NCBI GenBank assembly: GCA_014382705.1
Contig: JACNJE010000090.1
Span: 17,428-81,427, forward strand
Direction: 5' to 3'
Length of the DNA: 64,000 bases
Source of the DNA: Verrucomicrobiota bacterium
GTDB taxonomy: Bacteria; Verrucomicrobiota; Verrucomicrobiia; Limisphaerales; UBA1096
In this document: piece after piece, positions 17,022-26,084 of the stretch
Layout of the letters: every line of letters begins with the position of its first letter
Numbering within the stretch: the first letter of the stretch is position 1
The notes under the pieces: generated by a model
Database searches by the model: none
Seen by the model: only the letters and a program-made list of their open reading frames with translations
What the model was told of the DNA's origin: nothing
Position numbers and translations under genes: made by a program

Positions 17022-17462
17022 ATGGGAAAGACAATACTGGTTGTGGATGGTTCGCCGACCTGGCGGAAGTTGGTTCAGGTGACGCTGACTGCGGCCGGCC
17101 ACGAGGTGCTCGAGGCGGAGGACGGGGCGCAGGGACTGGAACTCGCAGAGACTGAACCGGTGGACATCATTTTCTCCGGCTGCCAATTGGCTGACATGGA
17201 TGGCCCGACCTTCACGCGAAAGATTCGCTCCCTGCCGGGTCACAAGGAAACGCCGTTGATCGCCATCTCGGACCGCCCGGACGACGAACGGAAAGAGGCC
17301 GCAAAATCGGCGGGGGGAACCGGCTGGATGGTGCAGCCGGTGATGCCCGAGAAATTGATCGTGGCGGCGGAGGGGTTCGCGGCGCGCATTGACCTGCTCG
17401 AGGCCAAGGCCAAAAAGAAAGCCGAGTTGAAGAAAAAAAGGGACGAGGCCGCCGCCGGTTAA
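17022..17462 (+). CDS. Stand-alone receiver-like protein with degenerate phosphorylation site
   Basis: A 146-aa protein with the CheY-like receiver fold (residues 3 to about 120) and a highly charged Lys/Glu/Ala tail (127-146). The active site is altered. The acidic pair reads D9-G10. The phosphoacceptor position reads G53 in IIFSGCQLADMDG. The conserved Lys in the K-P motif is Q105 (MVQPVMPEKL). S83 occupies the Thr/Ser position. It is therefore unlikely to be phosphorylated in the normal way and may be a constitutive or ligand-gated pseudo-receiver. No histidine kinase or output domain is adjacent. The ATG at 17022 is well placed. Confidence 0.85.
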   Translation: MGKTILVVDGSPTWRKLVQVTLTAAGHEVLEAEDGAQGLELAETEPVDIIFSGCQLADMDGPTFTRKIRSLPGHKETPLIAISDRPDDERKEAAKSAGGTGWMVQPVMPEKLIVAAEGFAARIDLLEAKAKKKAELKKKRDEAAAG

Positions 17463-17495
17463 AGTGCCCTCCGCCTGCATTCATCGGTTTGTAGT

Positions 17496-19934
17496 TCAGG
17501 GCAGGAACAGGAACTCGTTGGCGTTGAACAGGGCGCGGCAGAAGGCTTCGAGCGACTGTTCGGCAACGAGCCGCCCGGCGTCGGCCAGTTCCCCGGGGGT
17601 CGGCTCGCGGCCAAGCGCGAGTTGGCAGGCCCGCGCCACCTGCGCGCGGGGGTCGTCCCCCGTCTCGTGCCGAAGGCGGTTGGCCAAGCGGCCGGCCTGC
17701 TGCAGCACGAACGGGCTGTTAAGCAGGCTCAACGACTGCAGCGGCGTGGTCGAGCGGCTGCGGCTGGGCACGGTCTGGTTGAAGTCGGGGCAGTCGAACA
17801 CGCCGAACGTCGCTTCCCGCTCCTGCCGCACTTTTGTCATGTACAGCATCCGCCGCCAGTCGGCCGGGCCGTAGTTTTTTTTCGGGTGATAGTGGCGGAC
17901 GTTTTCCGCCTCGACTTCGAACCCGCTGAAGCCTGGGCCGCCCATTCGCGCATCCAGCGTGCCGGCGACTCGTAGGATGTTGTCGCGAATGGCCTCCGCC
18001 TCCAGCCGGCGCGGCGGGAAACGCCACAGCAACCGGCTGCCGCCATCGACGGCGAGCGCCTCGCGGCGCGGCTGGCTCGATTGCCGCCAGACGCGGGAGG
18101 TCAGGATCAGCCGGTGCATCCGCTTGAGCGACCAGCCGGAGGAGACCAGCTCCGCCGCCAGCCAATCGAGCAGTTCCGGGTGCGTGGGGCGCGACCCGTT
18201 CGCGCCGAGGTCGTTGAGCGTCGCAGCGAGGCCGGTGCCGAAGTGGTGCTTCCACAGCCGGTTGACAATCACCCGCGCCGTGAGCGGGTTGTCCGGTTCC
18301 GTGATCCATTCCGCCAACGCGATGCGCCGCTGCTGCTCGGGCGCGCTTGCCGGGAGGCCAAGCGCGCCGCCGAGCGCGCCGATGCTGTTCGGCCTGACGG
18401 CGTCCCGCTTGGCCAACGGGTCTCCGCGATACAGCACGTGGGTCGCCTCCGGCTGGCGAAAGGTGCCGGCGTAAACCGTGCGCCGCATCTCGGCATGGAT
18501 TTTGCCCAGGCGCTGTTCGTCCCCGGTCAAGCGCTTGGCCAAGGCCGCGGCCTGTTCCGCTTCCTCGCCCTTCAAACGGGTCAACAGGTACTCGAGCTTG
18601 GTTTGAGTCGTGTCGCCGGTCGGCGGCCGGTCGGCGGAGTCGGCAACGGGCCGCCATTGGCCAAGCTCCATCGCGACTTCAAATGTATACTCGACGGCCA
18701 GCCGGTCGCTGTAGCGGCCCTCGCGGTCACGCGCCCATTTGATGCGGGAGATGAGCGCCGGCTTGGCCAACTCGATCTGCACCCACGCATCGGTGCTGCT
18801 ATTTGCGATCCAGCTTCGCGGGTTGCCGTAACGGCCGTCGTGGACGAAGGCAAGTTGGTGGATCGGGTTGCCGCCATCGAGGTAGACGCCGGAGGCGGTG
18901 GCCGTGGCCCCGGCGCTGGCCAGCGCGACATTTTTGCCTTCGGAAAAAATCTCGAGTTCATCCACGCACGGCTCGGACTGGTTGGCCCGCGCGATGTTGA
19001 AGCGGATGAACCGCGCCCGCACTGGCTCGAACGTCTCCTCGTTGCCCCGCGCGTTCACCGGCGGCTTGAAACGGGGCACGAGCGCCTCGAGTCGCGTCAG
19101 TTTCTTTTTTGCGGCGTCGATCCGCCCGGCGAGCCTGGCCTGTTCCTGTGCCCGTGCGGGATCGGTAGTTTGTCGAACGGCGCGCTCCGCATGGTTCACC
19201 CCGGCGAAGACCGCCTGCAGTGAGTAGTAGTCGCGCATGGTCACCGGGTCGAATTTGTGGTCGTGGCAGCGCGCGCAACCCAGCGTCAGTCCGAGGAACG
19301 CCGTGCCGGTGGTGTTGATCATGCCGTCGAGTTCGTTCTGCCGCTGCATCAGCGTGAGGTTGATGTCCTGGCTCTTGACGAGGTCGTACGGCCCCGCGAC
19401 GAGGAAGCCGGTGCCTGTACCGTCGCCAACGGCGTCCCCGGCCAGTTGCGCCCGCACGAACCGGTCGTACGGCAGGTCTTGGTTGAAGGCGTCCACCACC
19501 CAGTCGCGGTACGGCCAGGCGTTGGGCCGCTCTCGGTTGGTTTCGTAGCCGTGCGTCTCGCCGTAGCGAATGACATCGAGCCAATGCTGCGCCCAACGTT
19601 CTCCGAGCCGGGGATCGTCCAGCATGCGGTCGACCAGCCGCCCCCATGCGTCCGGCCGGGAATCGTTCACGAACGCCGCCACCTCTGCGGGCGACGGCAG
19701 CATCCCCAGCATGACGAGATGGAGGCGGCGGATGAGCACCGGCCGCTTGGCCAAACGGGACGGGGCGAGGTTCGCCTCGGTGAGCTTGGCGAACACGAAC
19801 GAATCGACGGCGTTGGCCGGTCGCTGCGCTTGGCCAAGCGCCGGGAGCGCGGGCCGCTGCACCGGCTTGAGCGACCAATGCCCTGCCCATGCCGCAAGCG
19901 GGAAAACCAACACCCATGTTAACCAGCGTCTCAT
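17496..19934 (-). CDS. DUF1549/DUF1553 protein with discoidin-like domain
   Basis: An 812-aa exported protein (signal LTWVLVFPLAAWAG). The order is DUF1549 (about 45-245), with WAQHWLDVIRYGETHGYE and a C-ARC-H-type site in GCARCHDHKFDPV; an F5/8 type C (discoidin)-like region (about 300-430, RFIRFNIARANQSEP to WVQIELAKPALISRIKWAR); and DUF1553 (about 530-790), with NPLTARVIVNRLWKHHFG. The N-terminal planctomycete cytochrome c domain usual in long relatives is absent, although one CxxCH remains in DUF1549. It is paired with the DUF1501 gene 9 bp upstream, as throughout Planctomycetes and Verrucomicrobia, where the pair is linked to polysaccharide degradation; the molecular role is unproven. 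The palindrome at 19828-19839 encodes ALGQA here. Confidence 0.9.
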   Translation of the reverse strand: MRRWLTWVLVFPLAAWAGHWSLKPVQRPALPALGQAQRPANAVDSFVFAKLTEANLAPSRLAKRPVLIRRLHLVMLGMLPSPAEVAAFVNDSRPDAWGRLVDRMLDDPRLGERWAQHWLDVIRYGETHGYETNRERPNAWPYRDWVVDAFNQDLPYDRFVRAQLAGDAVGDGTGTGFLVAGPYDLVKSQDINLTLMQRQNELDGMINTTGTAFLGLTLGCARCHDHKFDPVTMRDYYSLQAVFAGVNHAERAVRQTTDPARAQEQARLAGRIDAAKKKLTRLEALVPRFKPPVNARGNEETFEPVRARFIRFNIARANQSEPCVDELEIFSEGKNVALASAGATATASGVYLDGGNPIHQLAFVHDGRYGNPRSWIANSSTDAWVQIELAKPALISRIKWARDREGRYSDRLAVEYTFEVAMELGQWRPVADSADRPPTGDTTQTKLEYLLTRLKGEEAEQAAALAKRLTGDEQRLGKIHAEMRRTVYAGTFRQPEATHVLYRGDPLAKRDAVRPNSIGALGGALGLPASAPEQQRRIALAEWITEPDNPLTARVIVNRLWKHHFGTGLAATLNDLGANGSRPTHPELLDWLAAELVSSGWSLKRMHRLILTSRVWRQSSQPRREALAVDGGSRLLWRFPPRRLEAEAIRDNILRVAGTLDARMGGPGFSGFEVEAENVRHYHPKKNYGPADWRRMLYMTKVRQEREATFGVFDCPDFNQTVPSRSRSTTPLQSLSLLNSPFVLQQAGRLANRLRHETGDDPRAQVARACQLALGREPTPGELADAGRLVAEQSLEAFCRALFNANEFLFLP

Positions 19935-19943
19935 CGCAAAAAA

Positions 19944-21407
19944 CTATGCCAGCACACCATGGATGACTTCGCCCTCCACGTCGGTCAAGCGGCGCTCGAG
20001 TCCGTCGTGGTAGAAGGTCAGCCGTTCATGTTCCAGCCCGAGCAGGTGCAGGATCGTGGCGTGAAAATCATGCACTGTGACGACGTCCTCTGCCGCTTTG
20101 TAGCTGAACGCGTCCGTCGCGCCGTGGGTATGGCCACGCTTCACCCCGGCTCCGGCCAGCCATGCGGTGAAGCCGTCCGGGTTGTGGTCGCGCCCGCTCG
20201 CCCCGGCCTGGAAGGTCGGCATCCGGCCGAACTCGGTGCACCAAACGACGAGGGTCTGCTCCAGCAGGCCGCGCTGTTTCATGTCAGTCAACAGGGCGGC
20301 GACCGGCTGGTCGAGCACCGGGCCGTGCTTGGCGTACTGCTCCGCGAGCGCCTTGTGGCCGTCCCAGTTGCTGACGCCCTCGCCGCCGGTCTGGTAGGCG
20401 CCGTTGAACAGTTGCACGAACCGCACGCCCTGCTCGACGAGCCGCCGCGCGAGGATGCAGTTCCGGGCGAAGGCGACCTTGAGCGGGTTGCGCGAATCGT
20501 CCGCGCCGTATGACCGCAGCACGTGCGCCGGCTCGGCGGAAAGGTCGCTGACCTCCGGCACGCTCAACTGCATGCGCGCCGCCAACTCGTGGCTGGCGAT
20601 GCGTGCCGCCAGTTCCGACTCGCCGGGGTAACGCTCGAGGTGCCGCTGATTCATCCGCCGGAGAAAGGCGCGCGTCGCCATGTCGGTTTCGGCGGAGATG
20701 CTTTCCGGCCGGGCGAGGTTTTGGATCGGCTTGGCCGCGTTGAACGCCGTTCCTTGGAACGCCGCCGGCAGAAAACCGGCACCCCAGCAGTTGACGCTCG
20801 ACTGCGGCGTGCCGCGCGGGTCGGGGATGGCGACGTACGCCGGCAGGTTGTCGTTCTCGCTGCCAAGCGCGTAACTTGTCCACGCGCCCATGCTCGGGAA
20901 GCCTTCCAGCGTGTTGCCGGTGCACATGAAATTTTCGCCCGGGCCGTGCGTGTTCGTCCGGCCGGTGAGCGAGTGGATGAAGCACAGCTCGTCCGCCATC
21001 TGCCCGATTTGCGGCACGAGATCGGAGATGAATTTGCCGCTTTGGCCGTACGGCTGGAACGCCCATGGGCTGCGGTTCAGGCTGCCTTGTTTGCCTTGGA
21101 AGGTGACGAGACCGTCGGCCCCCGGCAGCGCTTGGCCATGGCGCGCGATGAGTTCCGGCTTGTGGTCGAAGGTGTCAATCTGGCTGCACGCCCCGGAGCA
21201 GAAAATCACCAGCACCTGCCGCGCCTTGGGCGGTTGATGCGCATGCCGTGCGGCGTACGGCTTGGCCGGTGCGATGTCCGGCCGGATCGGCGGCTTGGCC
21301 GCCCGGGCGCCGAGCAGTTGGCCAAGCGCAATCCCGCCCAGCCCCATGCCGGAGTTCACCAAAAACTGGCGCCGGCCAAGCAGCGGATTGGATGCCTCAA
21401 GTTTCAA
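19944..21407 (-). CDS. DUF1501 protein with twin-arginine signal
   Basis: A sulfatase/alkaline-phosphatase-fold protein of the DUF1501 family, about 487 aa. The N terminus [20 protein letters not shown] is a Tat-type signal. Family blocks include [49 protein letters not shown] and [12 protein letters not shown]. It is usually encoded beside DUF1549/DUF1553 proteins, as here (9 bp spacing), although in this window DUF1501 comes first. The ORF opens further upstream at a TTG inside a palindrome copy (21449-21460), which is an unlikely start. I prefer the TTG at 21407, preceded by GGAAACA, giving a short N-region before the twin arginines. Confidence 0.88.
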   Translation of the reverse strand: MKLEASNPLLGRRQFLVNSGMGLGGIALGQLLGARAAKPPIRPDIAPAKPYAARHAHQPPKARQVLVIFCSGACSQIDTFDHKPELIARHGQALPGADGLVTFQGKQGSLNRSPWAFQPYGQSGKFISDLVPQIGQMADELCFIHSLTGRTNTHGPGENFMCTGNTLEGFPSMGAWTSYALGSENDNLPAYVAIPDPRGTPQSSVNCWGAGFLPAAFQGTAFNAAKPIQNLARPESISAETDMATRAFLRRMNQRHLERYPGESELAARIASHELAARMQLSVPEVSDLSAEPAHVLRSYGADDSRNPLKVAFARNCILARRLVEQGVRFVQLFNGAYQTGGEGVSNWDGHKALAEQYAKHGPVLDQPVAALLTDMKQRGLLEQTLVVWCTEFGRMPTFQAGASGRDHNPDGFTAWLAGAGVKRGHTHGATDAFSYKAAEDVVTVHDFHATILHLLGLEHERLTFYHDGLERRLTDVEGEVIHGVLA

Positions 21408-21505
21408 TGTTTCCGGCGGAAATTTACACGATTCGCGCCGCTTGGCCAGCTTGGCCAAGCGCGATTGCGCTTCGGGGCGATTTCTGACATCGTTCCGCCC
21501 ACAAA

Positions 21506-23206
21506 ATGCGTTTCACTCTTCAATCCTCGGTTGGCCGCCGTTTGGCTTCGTGGCTCCTTTTGTCAATCATTTGCCTCGCCGGCGTGGCCGCATCGGCGCA
21601 GGAGACCTTGCCGCTCCTGCCGAAGTGGACCCGTTTCCAGGGCGAGTTGGTCAGCCTCAAGGCGTACGACAACCCGATACAGGAGGTGCAACTCAAGGCC
21701 GTGTTCACCTCGCCCGCCGGTGAGGAACATGAGGTCGACGGTTTCTGGGATGGTGGCAATGACTGGAAGGTTCGCTTCCTCCCCGATCTCGCCGGCAAGT
21801 GGACATTTCAAATCACCTGTTCCGACGAGGAAAACCGCGGACTGCACAACCTCTCCGGCGCGTTCCGCTGCACCGCACCGCTGGGCCGCAACGCCCTCAC
21901 CCGGAGTGGGCCGGTTCGCGTGTCGCGCGACCGCACGCACTTTGTGCACGAGGACGGCACGCCGTTTTTCTGGATGGCCGACACCGCGTGGAACGGCCCG
22001 CTCAAGTCAAACGAGTTCGACTGGAAACATTATTTGACCGAGCGCAAGCGGCAAGGTTTCACCGCTGTTCAGTGGGTCGCCACGAGCTGGCGCGGCGCGC
22101 CGGACGGCGACGCCGACGGCAACAAGGCGTTCCAGGGCAAAGAAAAAATCAGCATCAACCCGGGCTTTTTCCAGCGGCTCGACCGCCGCATAGACGCGAT
22201 TAACGACGCCGGTCTGCTCAGCGTGCCGGTGTTGCTGTGGGCGATTCGCGGCGACGAAAACCCGGTGAACACCTTGCCCGACGACCAGGCGATCCTGTTG
22301 GCCCGCTACATGATCGCGCGCTGGGGTGCAACGTACGGTGCCTGGTTTCTCGGCGGAGACGGCGACTACTCCGGCACACACGCCGCCCGCTGGCGCACGC
22401 TTGGCCAGGCGGTGTTCGGCGGCAAGCAGCACTTCCCCGTCTTCATGCACCCGAAGGGAAAGAGCTGGGTCTTCGATGAGTTCCGCGACGAAAAATGGAT
22501 GACCGCGCTGGGCTACCAGAGCGGCCACGACATCAACGACGCAACCAACAACTGGATCCACCATGGCCCGGCCTCGCGCGACTGGGCCAAGCTCCCGCAC
22601 CGGCCGGTGGTCAACATCGAGCCGGCTTACGAGGGCATTCCCAGCTACAGCAAAAAGCAGCCGATCACCGCGCACGAGGTTCGACGCGCCCTGTACTGGA
22701 GCCTGCTCAACGCGCCGACCGCCGGCGTGAGTTACGGCGCAGCCGGCGTCTGGGGCTGGGACGACGGCGACGCGCCGACCCCCGGCCATCCCAACGCCGG
22801 CACACCGCCCGCCTGGCGCGATGCGCTGCACTTCGAGGCCGGCGAACAGGTTGCGCACCTGTCGGCCCTGTTCCAGTCGATTCCCTTTCAGTCCCTCCGA
22901 CCGGACAGCGGCGTGCTGGCCGAGCAACCCGGCGACGAGGCCCTCCCCGAGTACGCCGCCGCCGCCAGTTCCGGCGACGGGCGCTTGGTGGTCGTTTACA
23001 CGCCGGTCGAGAAGCGTCTCAAAATCAACGTGGCCCGGCTGCCCACGCCGTTGATCGCCGCGTGGGTCAATCCGCGCACCGGCGAGCGCTCCACCGTGTT
23101 GGCGGTGCTGCGCGGCACGGCGCTCGAGTGCCCGGCCCCCGGCCCCGGCGACTGGCTGCTGCTGCTCCGCTCCAAGCCGGCCGAGCCGGAACTCACTGAA
23201 AACTGA
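21506..23206 (+). CDS. Secreted DUF5060/DUF4038 glycoside hydrolase-like protein
   Basis: A 566-aa exported protein with signal peptide [20 protein letters not shown]. Residues of about 35-125 form a beta-sandwich DUF5060 domain ([16 protein letters not shown] to WTFQITCSD). A (beta/alpha)8 DUF4038 apiosidase-like domain follows (about 145-470) with [22 protein letters not shown]-terminal beta domain with PGDWLLLL, resembling the putative collagen-binding domain of DUF4038 proteins, ends it. Members related to family GH140 apiosidases act on plant or algal polysaccharides; the substrate here is unknown. It is divergent from the DUF1501/DUF1553 pair, suggesting a small polysaccharide-use neighbourhood. 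The ATG at 21506 fits the signal peptide. Confidence 0.87.
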   Translation: MRFTLQSSVGRRLASWLLLSIICLAGVAASAQETLPLLPKWTRFQGELVSLKAYDNPIQEVQLKAVFTSPAGEEHEVDGFWDGGNDWKVRFLPDLAGKWTFQITCSDEENRGLHNLSGAFRCTAPLGRNALTRSGPVRVSRDRTHFVHEDGTPFFWMADTAWNGPLKSNEFDWKHYLTERKRQGFTAVQWVATSWRGAPDGDADGNKAFQGKEKISINPGFFQRLDRRIDAINDAGLLSVPVLLWAIRGDENPVNTLPDDQAILLARYMIARWGATYGAWFLGGDGDYSGTHAARWRTLGQAVFGGKQHFPVFMHPKGKSWVFDEFRDEKWMTALGYQSGHDINDATNNWIHHGPASRDWAKLPHRPVVNIEPAYEGIPSYSKKQPITAHEVRRALYWSLLNAPTAGVSYGAAGVWGWDDGDAPTPGHPNAGTPPAWRDALHFEAGEQVAHLSALFQSIPFQSLRPDSGVLAEQPGDEALPEYAAAASSGDGRLVVVYTPVEKRLKINVARLPTPLIAAWVNPRTGERSTVLAVLRGTALECPAPGPGDWLLLLRSKPAEPELTEN

Positions 23207-23209
23207 TTC

Positions 23210-24565
23210 ATGCATCCGCTCGCCGAGAGAGTGGGCGACATCATCCGGGTGCAAACCCTCTTCCCGGGCGGCGGCGGCATCGTCGTGGCCGTGTCCGGTG
23301 GCATCGACTCGATGGCGTTGCTGCACCTGCTTTCCACCCCCGCGCTTGGCCTGCGGGATCGCCTGGTTGCCGCCCACTTCGATCACCGACTCCGCGGCGC
23401 GGAGAGCGACGCCGACGCGGCGTTTGTCGCGCAGGCAGCCGGGCGGCTTGGGTTGCCATTTGAGTCCGATCGTGGCGACACGCGGCAACTCGCCGTCGAG
23501 ACCGGCGACGGCGTCGAGGCGGCCGCCCGCCAACTGCGCCACGGTTTTTTCGCCCGCTTGGCCAAGCGCCTGGGAGCCGTGGTCGCCCTGGCGCACCATG
23601 CCGATGATCAAATTGAGACGTTTTTCCTGCGGCTGCTGCGCGGTGCGGGCAACCGCGGCTTGGCCGGCATGCGGCCGGTCGCGCCATCGCCAGCTGATCC
23701 CGGCGTGACGCTGGTTCGCCCGTTGCTCGGCATCCGGCGCGATGAAATTGTCGAGTACGCAACGCGGGAGGGGATCGGGTTCCGCGAGGATGCGACGAAT
23801 GCCGGCACGCGCTTTCTCCGCAATCGCATTCGGCACGAACTGCTGCCGCAACTTGCCGGGAAGTTCGGCGCGTCGGTGAGCCGCCAAGTTCTCAAGGCGA
23901 TGCAGCTTGCCGGTGACGCGGCCGACTGCATTGACGGCCTTGCCGCCGAGTGGACGGGTGTACCGCCATTCAACCAGCTGTCAATCGCCGTGCAGCGGCA
24001 GGTTGTGCAGCGCCAACTGTTCGCGCTTGGCGACGAGCCGTCGTTTGACTTGGTGGAGTCGTTGCGGCTCGAGGTCGGCCGCGTCATCGAAGTGGCCCCC
24101 GGCCGGCGGCTGCGACGCAACGCCGATGGCCAAGTGGAGGCCACCGCCTCCACCGTCGAGCCGGAATTCTCGCTGGCCAAGCACGAAGTCAGCCTCGCTG
24201 GCCAAGCGGGCGAAGCCGAATTTGGCGGCCTGAAAATCGGCTGGGAACGCGTGGCCGGCGGCTTGGCCAAATGGCGGGAGGTTGGCCAGGCGGAGAATCG
24301 TGAAGTCTTTGATGCCGAGTCGCTTGGCCAAGCGATCACCCTGCGGCACTGGCGGCCCGGTGACCGCTACCAACCGATTGGCCATGCCGGCACCGCCAAG
24401 CTGCAGGATCTGTTCGTGAACCAAAAAATCCCCAAGGCCGAGCGCCGCCAACTGGTCGTCGCCGAAGCCGCCGATGGACGGTTGTTCTGGGTTCAAAAAC
24501 TCCGCATCGCCGATGGAGGCAAGGTCACCGACTCGACCCGCGAACTGATTCTGCTCCGTTGGTAA
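23210..24565 (+). CDS. tilS: tRNA(Ile)-lysidine synthase TilS
   Basis: Essential enzyme converting C34 of the CAU-anticodon tRNA(Ile) to lysidine so that it reads AUA. The protein is 451 aa. The N-terminal PP-loop ATPase motif AVSGGIDSMALLHLL lies at about 25-39. FDHRLRG and LAHHADDQIETFFLRLLRG are classic blocks, and the C-terminal domain ends with a TilS-type region (RHWRPGDRYQPIG to LQDLFVNQKIPK). The ATG at 23210 is 3 bp after the DUF4038 gene stop. The 3' end overlaps convergent thiH by 41 bp. Palindromes at 23556 and 24322 encode RLAKR and SLGQA, both at positions where the family is variable. Confidence 0.95.
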   Translation: MHPLAERVGDIIRVQTLFPGGGGIVVAVSGGIDSMALLHLLSTPALGLRDRLVAAHFDHRLRGAESDADAAFVAQAAGRLGLPFESDRGDTRQLAVETGDGVEAAARQLRHGFFARLAKRLGAVVALAHHADDQIETFFLRLLRGAGNRGLAGMRPVAPSPADPGVTLVRPLLGIRRDEIVEYATREGIGFREDATNAGTRFLRNRIRHELLPQLAGKFGASVSRQVLKAMQLAGDAADCIDGLAAEWTGVPPFNQLSIAVQRQVVQRQLFALGDEPSFDLVESLRLEVGRVIEVAPGRRLRRNADGQVEATASTVEPEFSLAKHEVSLAGQAGEAEFGGLKIGWERVAGGLAKWREVGQAENREVFDAESLGQAITLRHWRPGDRYQPIGHAGTAKLQDLFVNQKIPKAERRQLVVAEAADGRLFWVQKLRIADGGKVTDSTRELILLRW

Positions 24566-25736
24566 GGATGGCGGCGTCCCAGTCTTTCCAGACCGGCTCG
24601 TAGCCGAGGCGGGTGAGGGTCGAGGCGACGGCGCTGGGCTCGCGTTCGTCGGCGATGTCAAACTGGCCGGTGGCGGCCCACTCGCTGGAATCTTCCGCCA
24701 ACTCTTGGATTCGCCCGCGCTGGGTGTAGTGGAGGTTGTCCCGCCCGGCGCCGGTGTAGCCGCCCGGCTCGGTGTGACTCCCGGCGCTCATCATCGTGAC
24801 CCCCAGCGGAATCAGCCGGTCGCGCAGACGGGCCGGTTCGCGGGTGGAGAGGACGATGCCGGCGTCCGGCAAAAACAGCCGAAGCGCGCAGATGGCCTGG
24901 ACGAGGGCGCGGTCGTCGAATTCGGTCAACGGCTCGAACTCGCCGGCGCACGGGCGGAGCCGCGGCAGCGACAGGGTAAGTTGCGCCTTCCAGCAGTGCC
25001 GCAGCAGGTATTGCGCGTGGGCGGCGAGGCAGAGGGTCTCGCGCCGCCAGTCGCCCAGCCCGTACAGCGCCCCGATCCCGAGCCGCCGGAAGCCGGCTGC
25101 GTGGGCGCGCTCCGGCGTCTCGAGCCGCCAGTCGAAGTTGCGCTTGGGGCCGGAGGTGTGCATCTCCGCATAGATGTCACGGTCGTAAGTTTCCTGATAA
25201 ACGACGAGTCCCTCCGCGCCGGCTTGGGCGAGGGGCCGGTATTCGTCGGTTTCCATCGGGCCAACCTCAAGTGAGATCGATGGCACGGCGTCGCGCAGTG
25301 CCTTGACGCAGTCGGCGAGGTAGCCGCTGGAGACGAACTTGGGATGCTCGCCGGCGACGAGCAGGATGTTGCGAAAACCGTGCCCGGCGAGCGCCCTGGC
25401 CTCGCGCACGACCTCGTCGACCGAGAGGGTCACGCGCAGGATCGGGTTGTCGCGCGAGAAGCCGCAGTATTGGCAGTTGTTGATGCACTCATTGGAGAGG
25501 TAAAGCGGCGCGAAGAGCCGGATGACCCTGCCGAATCGCTGCTGGGTCAGCTGGTGGGCGCGCCTGGCCAACGGCTCAAGTTGGCCGGCGGCGGCGGGGG
25601 AGAGCAGGGCGGCGAGGTCGGCCAGCCCGAGGTCGCGCTTGGCCAAGGCGTCCGACGCCTCGGCAGCGGAGGCATCGCGGGCTTGGCCCCAAAGTGCATC
25701 GATGGGCAACCGGTCAAATTGGCCGACAAAACTCAC
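24525..25736 (-). CDS. thiH: 2-iminoacetate synthase ThiH
   Basis: Radical SAM tyrosine lyase that makes dehydroglycine for the thiazole of thiamine, releasing p-cresol. The 403-aa protein has the cluster motif C84-INN-C88-QY-C91 after LFAPLYLSNE, ILLVAGEHP in the position of the family LLVTGE block, and a C-terminal BATS-type domain with SAGSHTEPGGYTG. The ThiH identity over BioB or CofH is supported by QYCGFSRDN and by VVYQETYD. The start is GTG at 25736. The partner genes thiG, thiS and thiF are not in the window. It is convergent with tilS, overlapping by 41 bp. Confidence 0.93.
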   Translation of the reverse strand: MSFVGQFDRLPIDALWGQARDASAAEASDALAKRDLGLADLAALLSPAAAGQLEPLARRAHQLTQQRFGRVIRLFAPLYLSNECINNCQYCGFSRDNPILRVTLSVDEVVREARALAGHGFRNILLVAGEHPKFVSSGYLADCVKALRDAVPSISLEVGPMETDEYRPLAQAGAEGLVVYQETYDRDIYAEMHTSGPKRNFDWRLETPERAHAAGFRRLGIGALYGLGDWRRETLCLAAHAQYLLRHCWKAQLTLSLPRLRPCAGEFEPLTEFDDRALVQAICALRLFLPDAGIVLSTREPARLRDRLIPLGVTMMSAGSHTEPGGYTGAGRDNLHYTQRGRIQELAEDSSEWAATGQFDIADEREPSAVASTLTRLGYEPVWKDWDAAILTNGAESVRGSSR

Positions 25737-25761
25737 AGAGCCACGTTACCGGAGCGCCCGC

Positions 25762-25773
25762 GCTTGGCCAAGC
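25762..25773. repeat. Palindrome GCTTGGCCAAGC, intergenic copy
   Basis: Exact copy in the divergent gap between thiH (start 25736) and the small membrane protein gene (start 25838), within likely promoter DNA. Confidence 0.95.
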
Positions 25774-25837
25774 GTGGTTGTCATTTGGCGTCGGGATGAA
25801 TACGGTTTCCGCGTTGCTCGTGATGGAGGAGCGCCGG

Positions 25838-26017
25838 ATGTTTGGATTGAGGAAAAAAAAGCCGAAGGACGGGGATGAGGAGCATCGCTATTATCTGCTC
25901 CCCGGCATGGGGCGCTCCAACCGGCGATATCGGAATAAAATCCAACTGTGGAGCATTATCGCCGGGATTGTCGGCTCCGCGTTGATCGGCACCGCCCTCT
26001 GGCTGCTCAATCGCTGA
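25838..26017 (+). CDS. Small single-span membrane protein of unknown function
   Basis: A 59-aa protein with a basic cytoplasmic N-part (FGLRKKKPKDGDEEHRYY, then MGRSNRRYRNK) and one C-terminal membrane helix (LWSIIAGIVGSALIGTALWLL). I place the start at the ATG at 25838 because GGAGGAG lies 6 nt upstream, the best Shine-Dalgarno sequence I noticed here. Two in-frame upstream ATGs (25796, 25823) lack this. I do not recognise the family. It is tail-anchored in topology (N-in) and could be a small accessory subunit. It is convergent with the M3 peptidase gene, and its stop marks the start of the 34-bp tandem duplication. Confidence 0.65.
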   Translation: MFGLRKKKPKDGDEEHRYYLLPGMGRSNRRYRNKIQLWSIIAGIVGSALIGTALWLLNR

Positions 26018-26084
26018 GCCGGGTTAAGCTTTCAACTCGGCCAATTCCTCAGCCGGGTTAAGCTTTCAACTCGGCCAATTCCTC
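26017..26084. repeat. Perfect 34-bp tandem duplication at a convergent gene end
   Basis: Two adjacent identical 34-bp units, 26017-26050 and 26051-26084, each beginning AGCCGGGTTAAGC and ending CCAATTCCTC. Each unit carries the TTA that reads as the stop codon of the M3 peptidase on the minus strand, so that stop was copied. The first copy starts at the last base of the small membrane protein stop codon. Confidence 0.95.

Noticed and set aside
22007-23887. 626-aa minus-strand open frame
   Set aside because: It lies opposite the DUF4038 and tilS genes and shows only Arg/Gly/Ala-rich low-complexity text.
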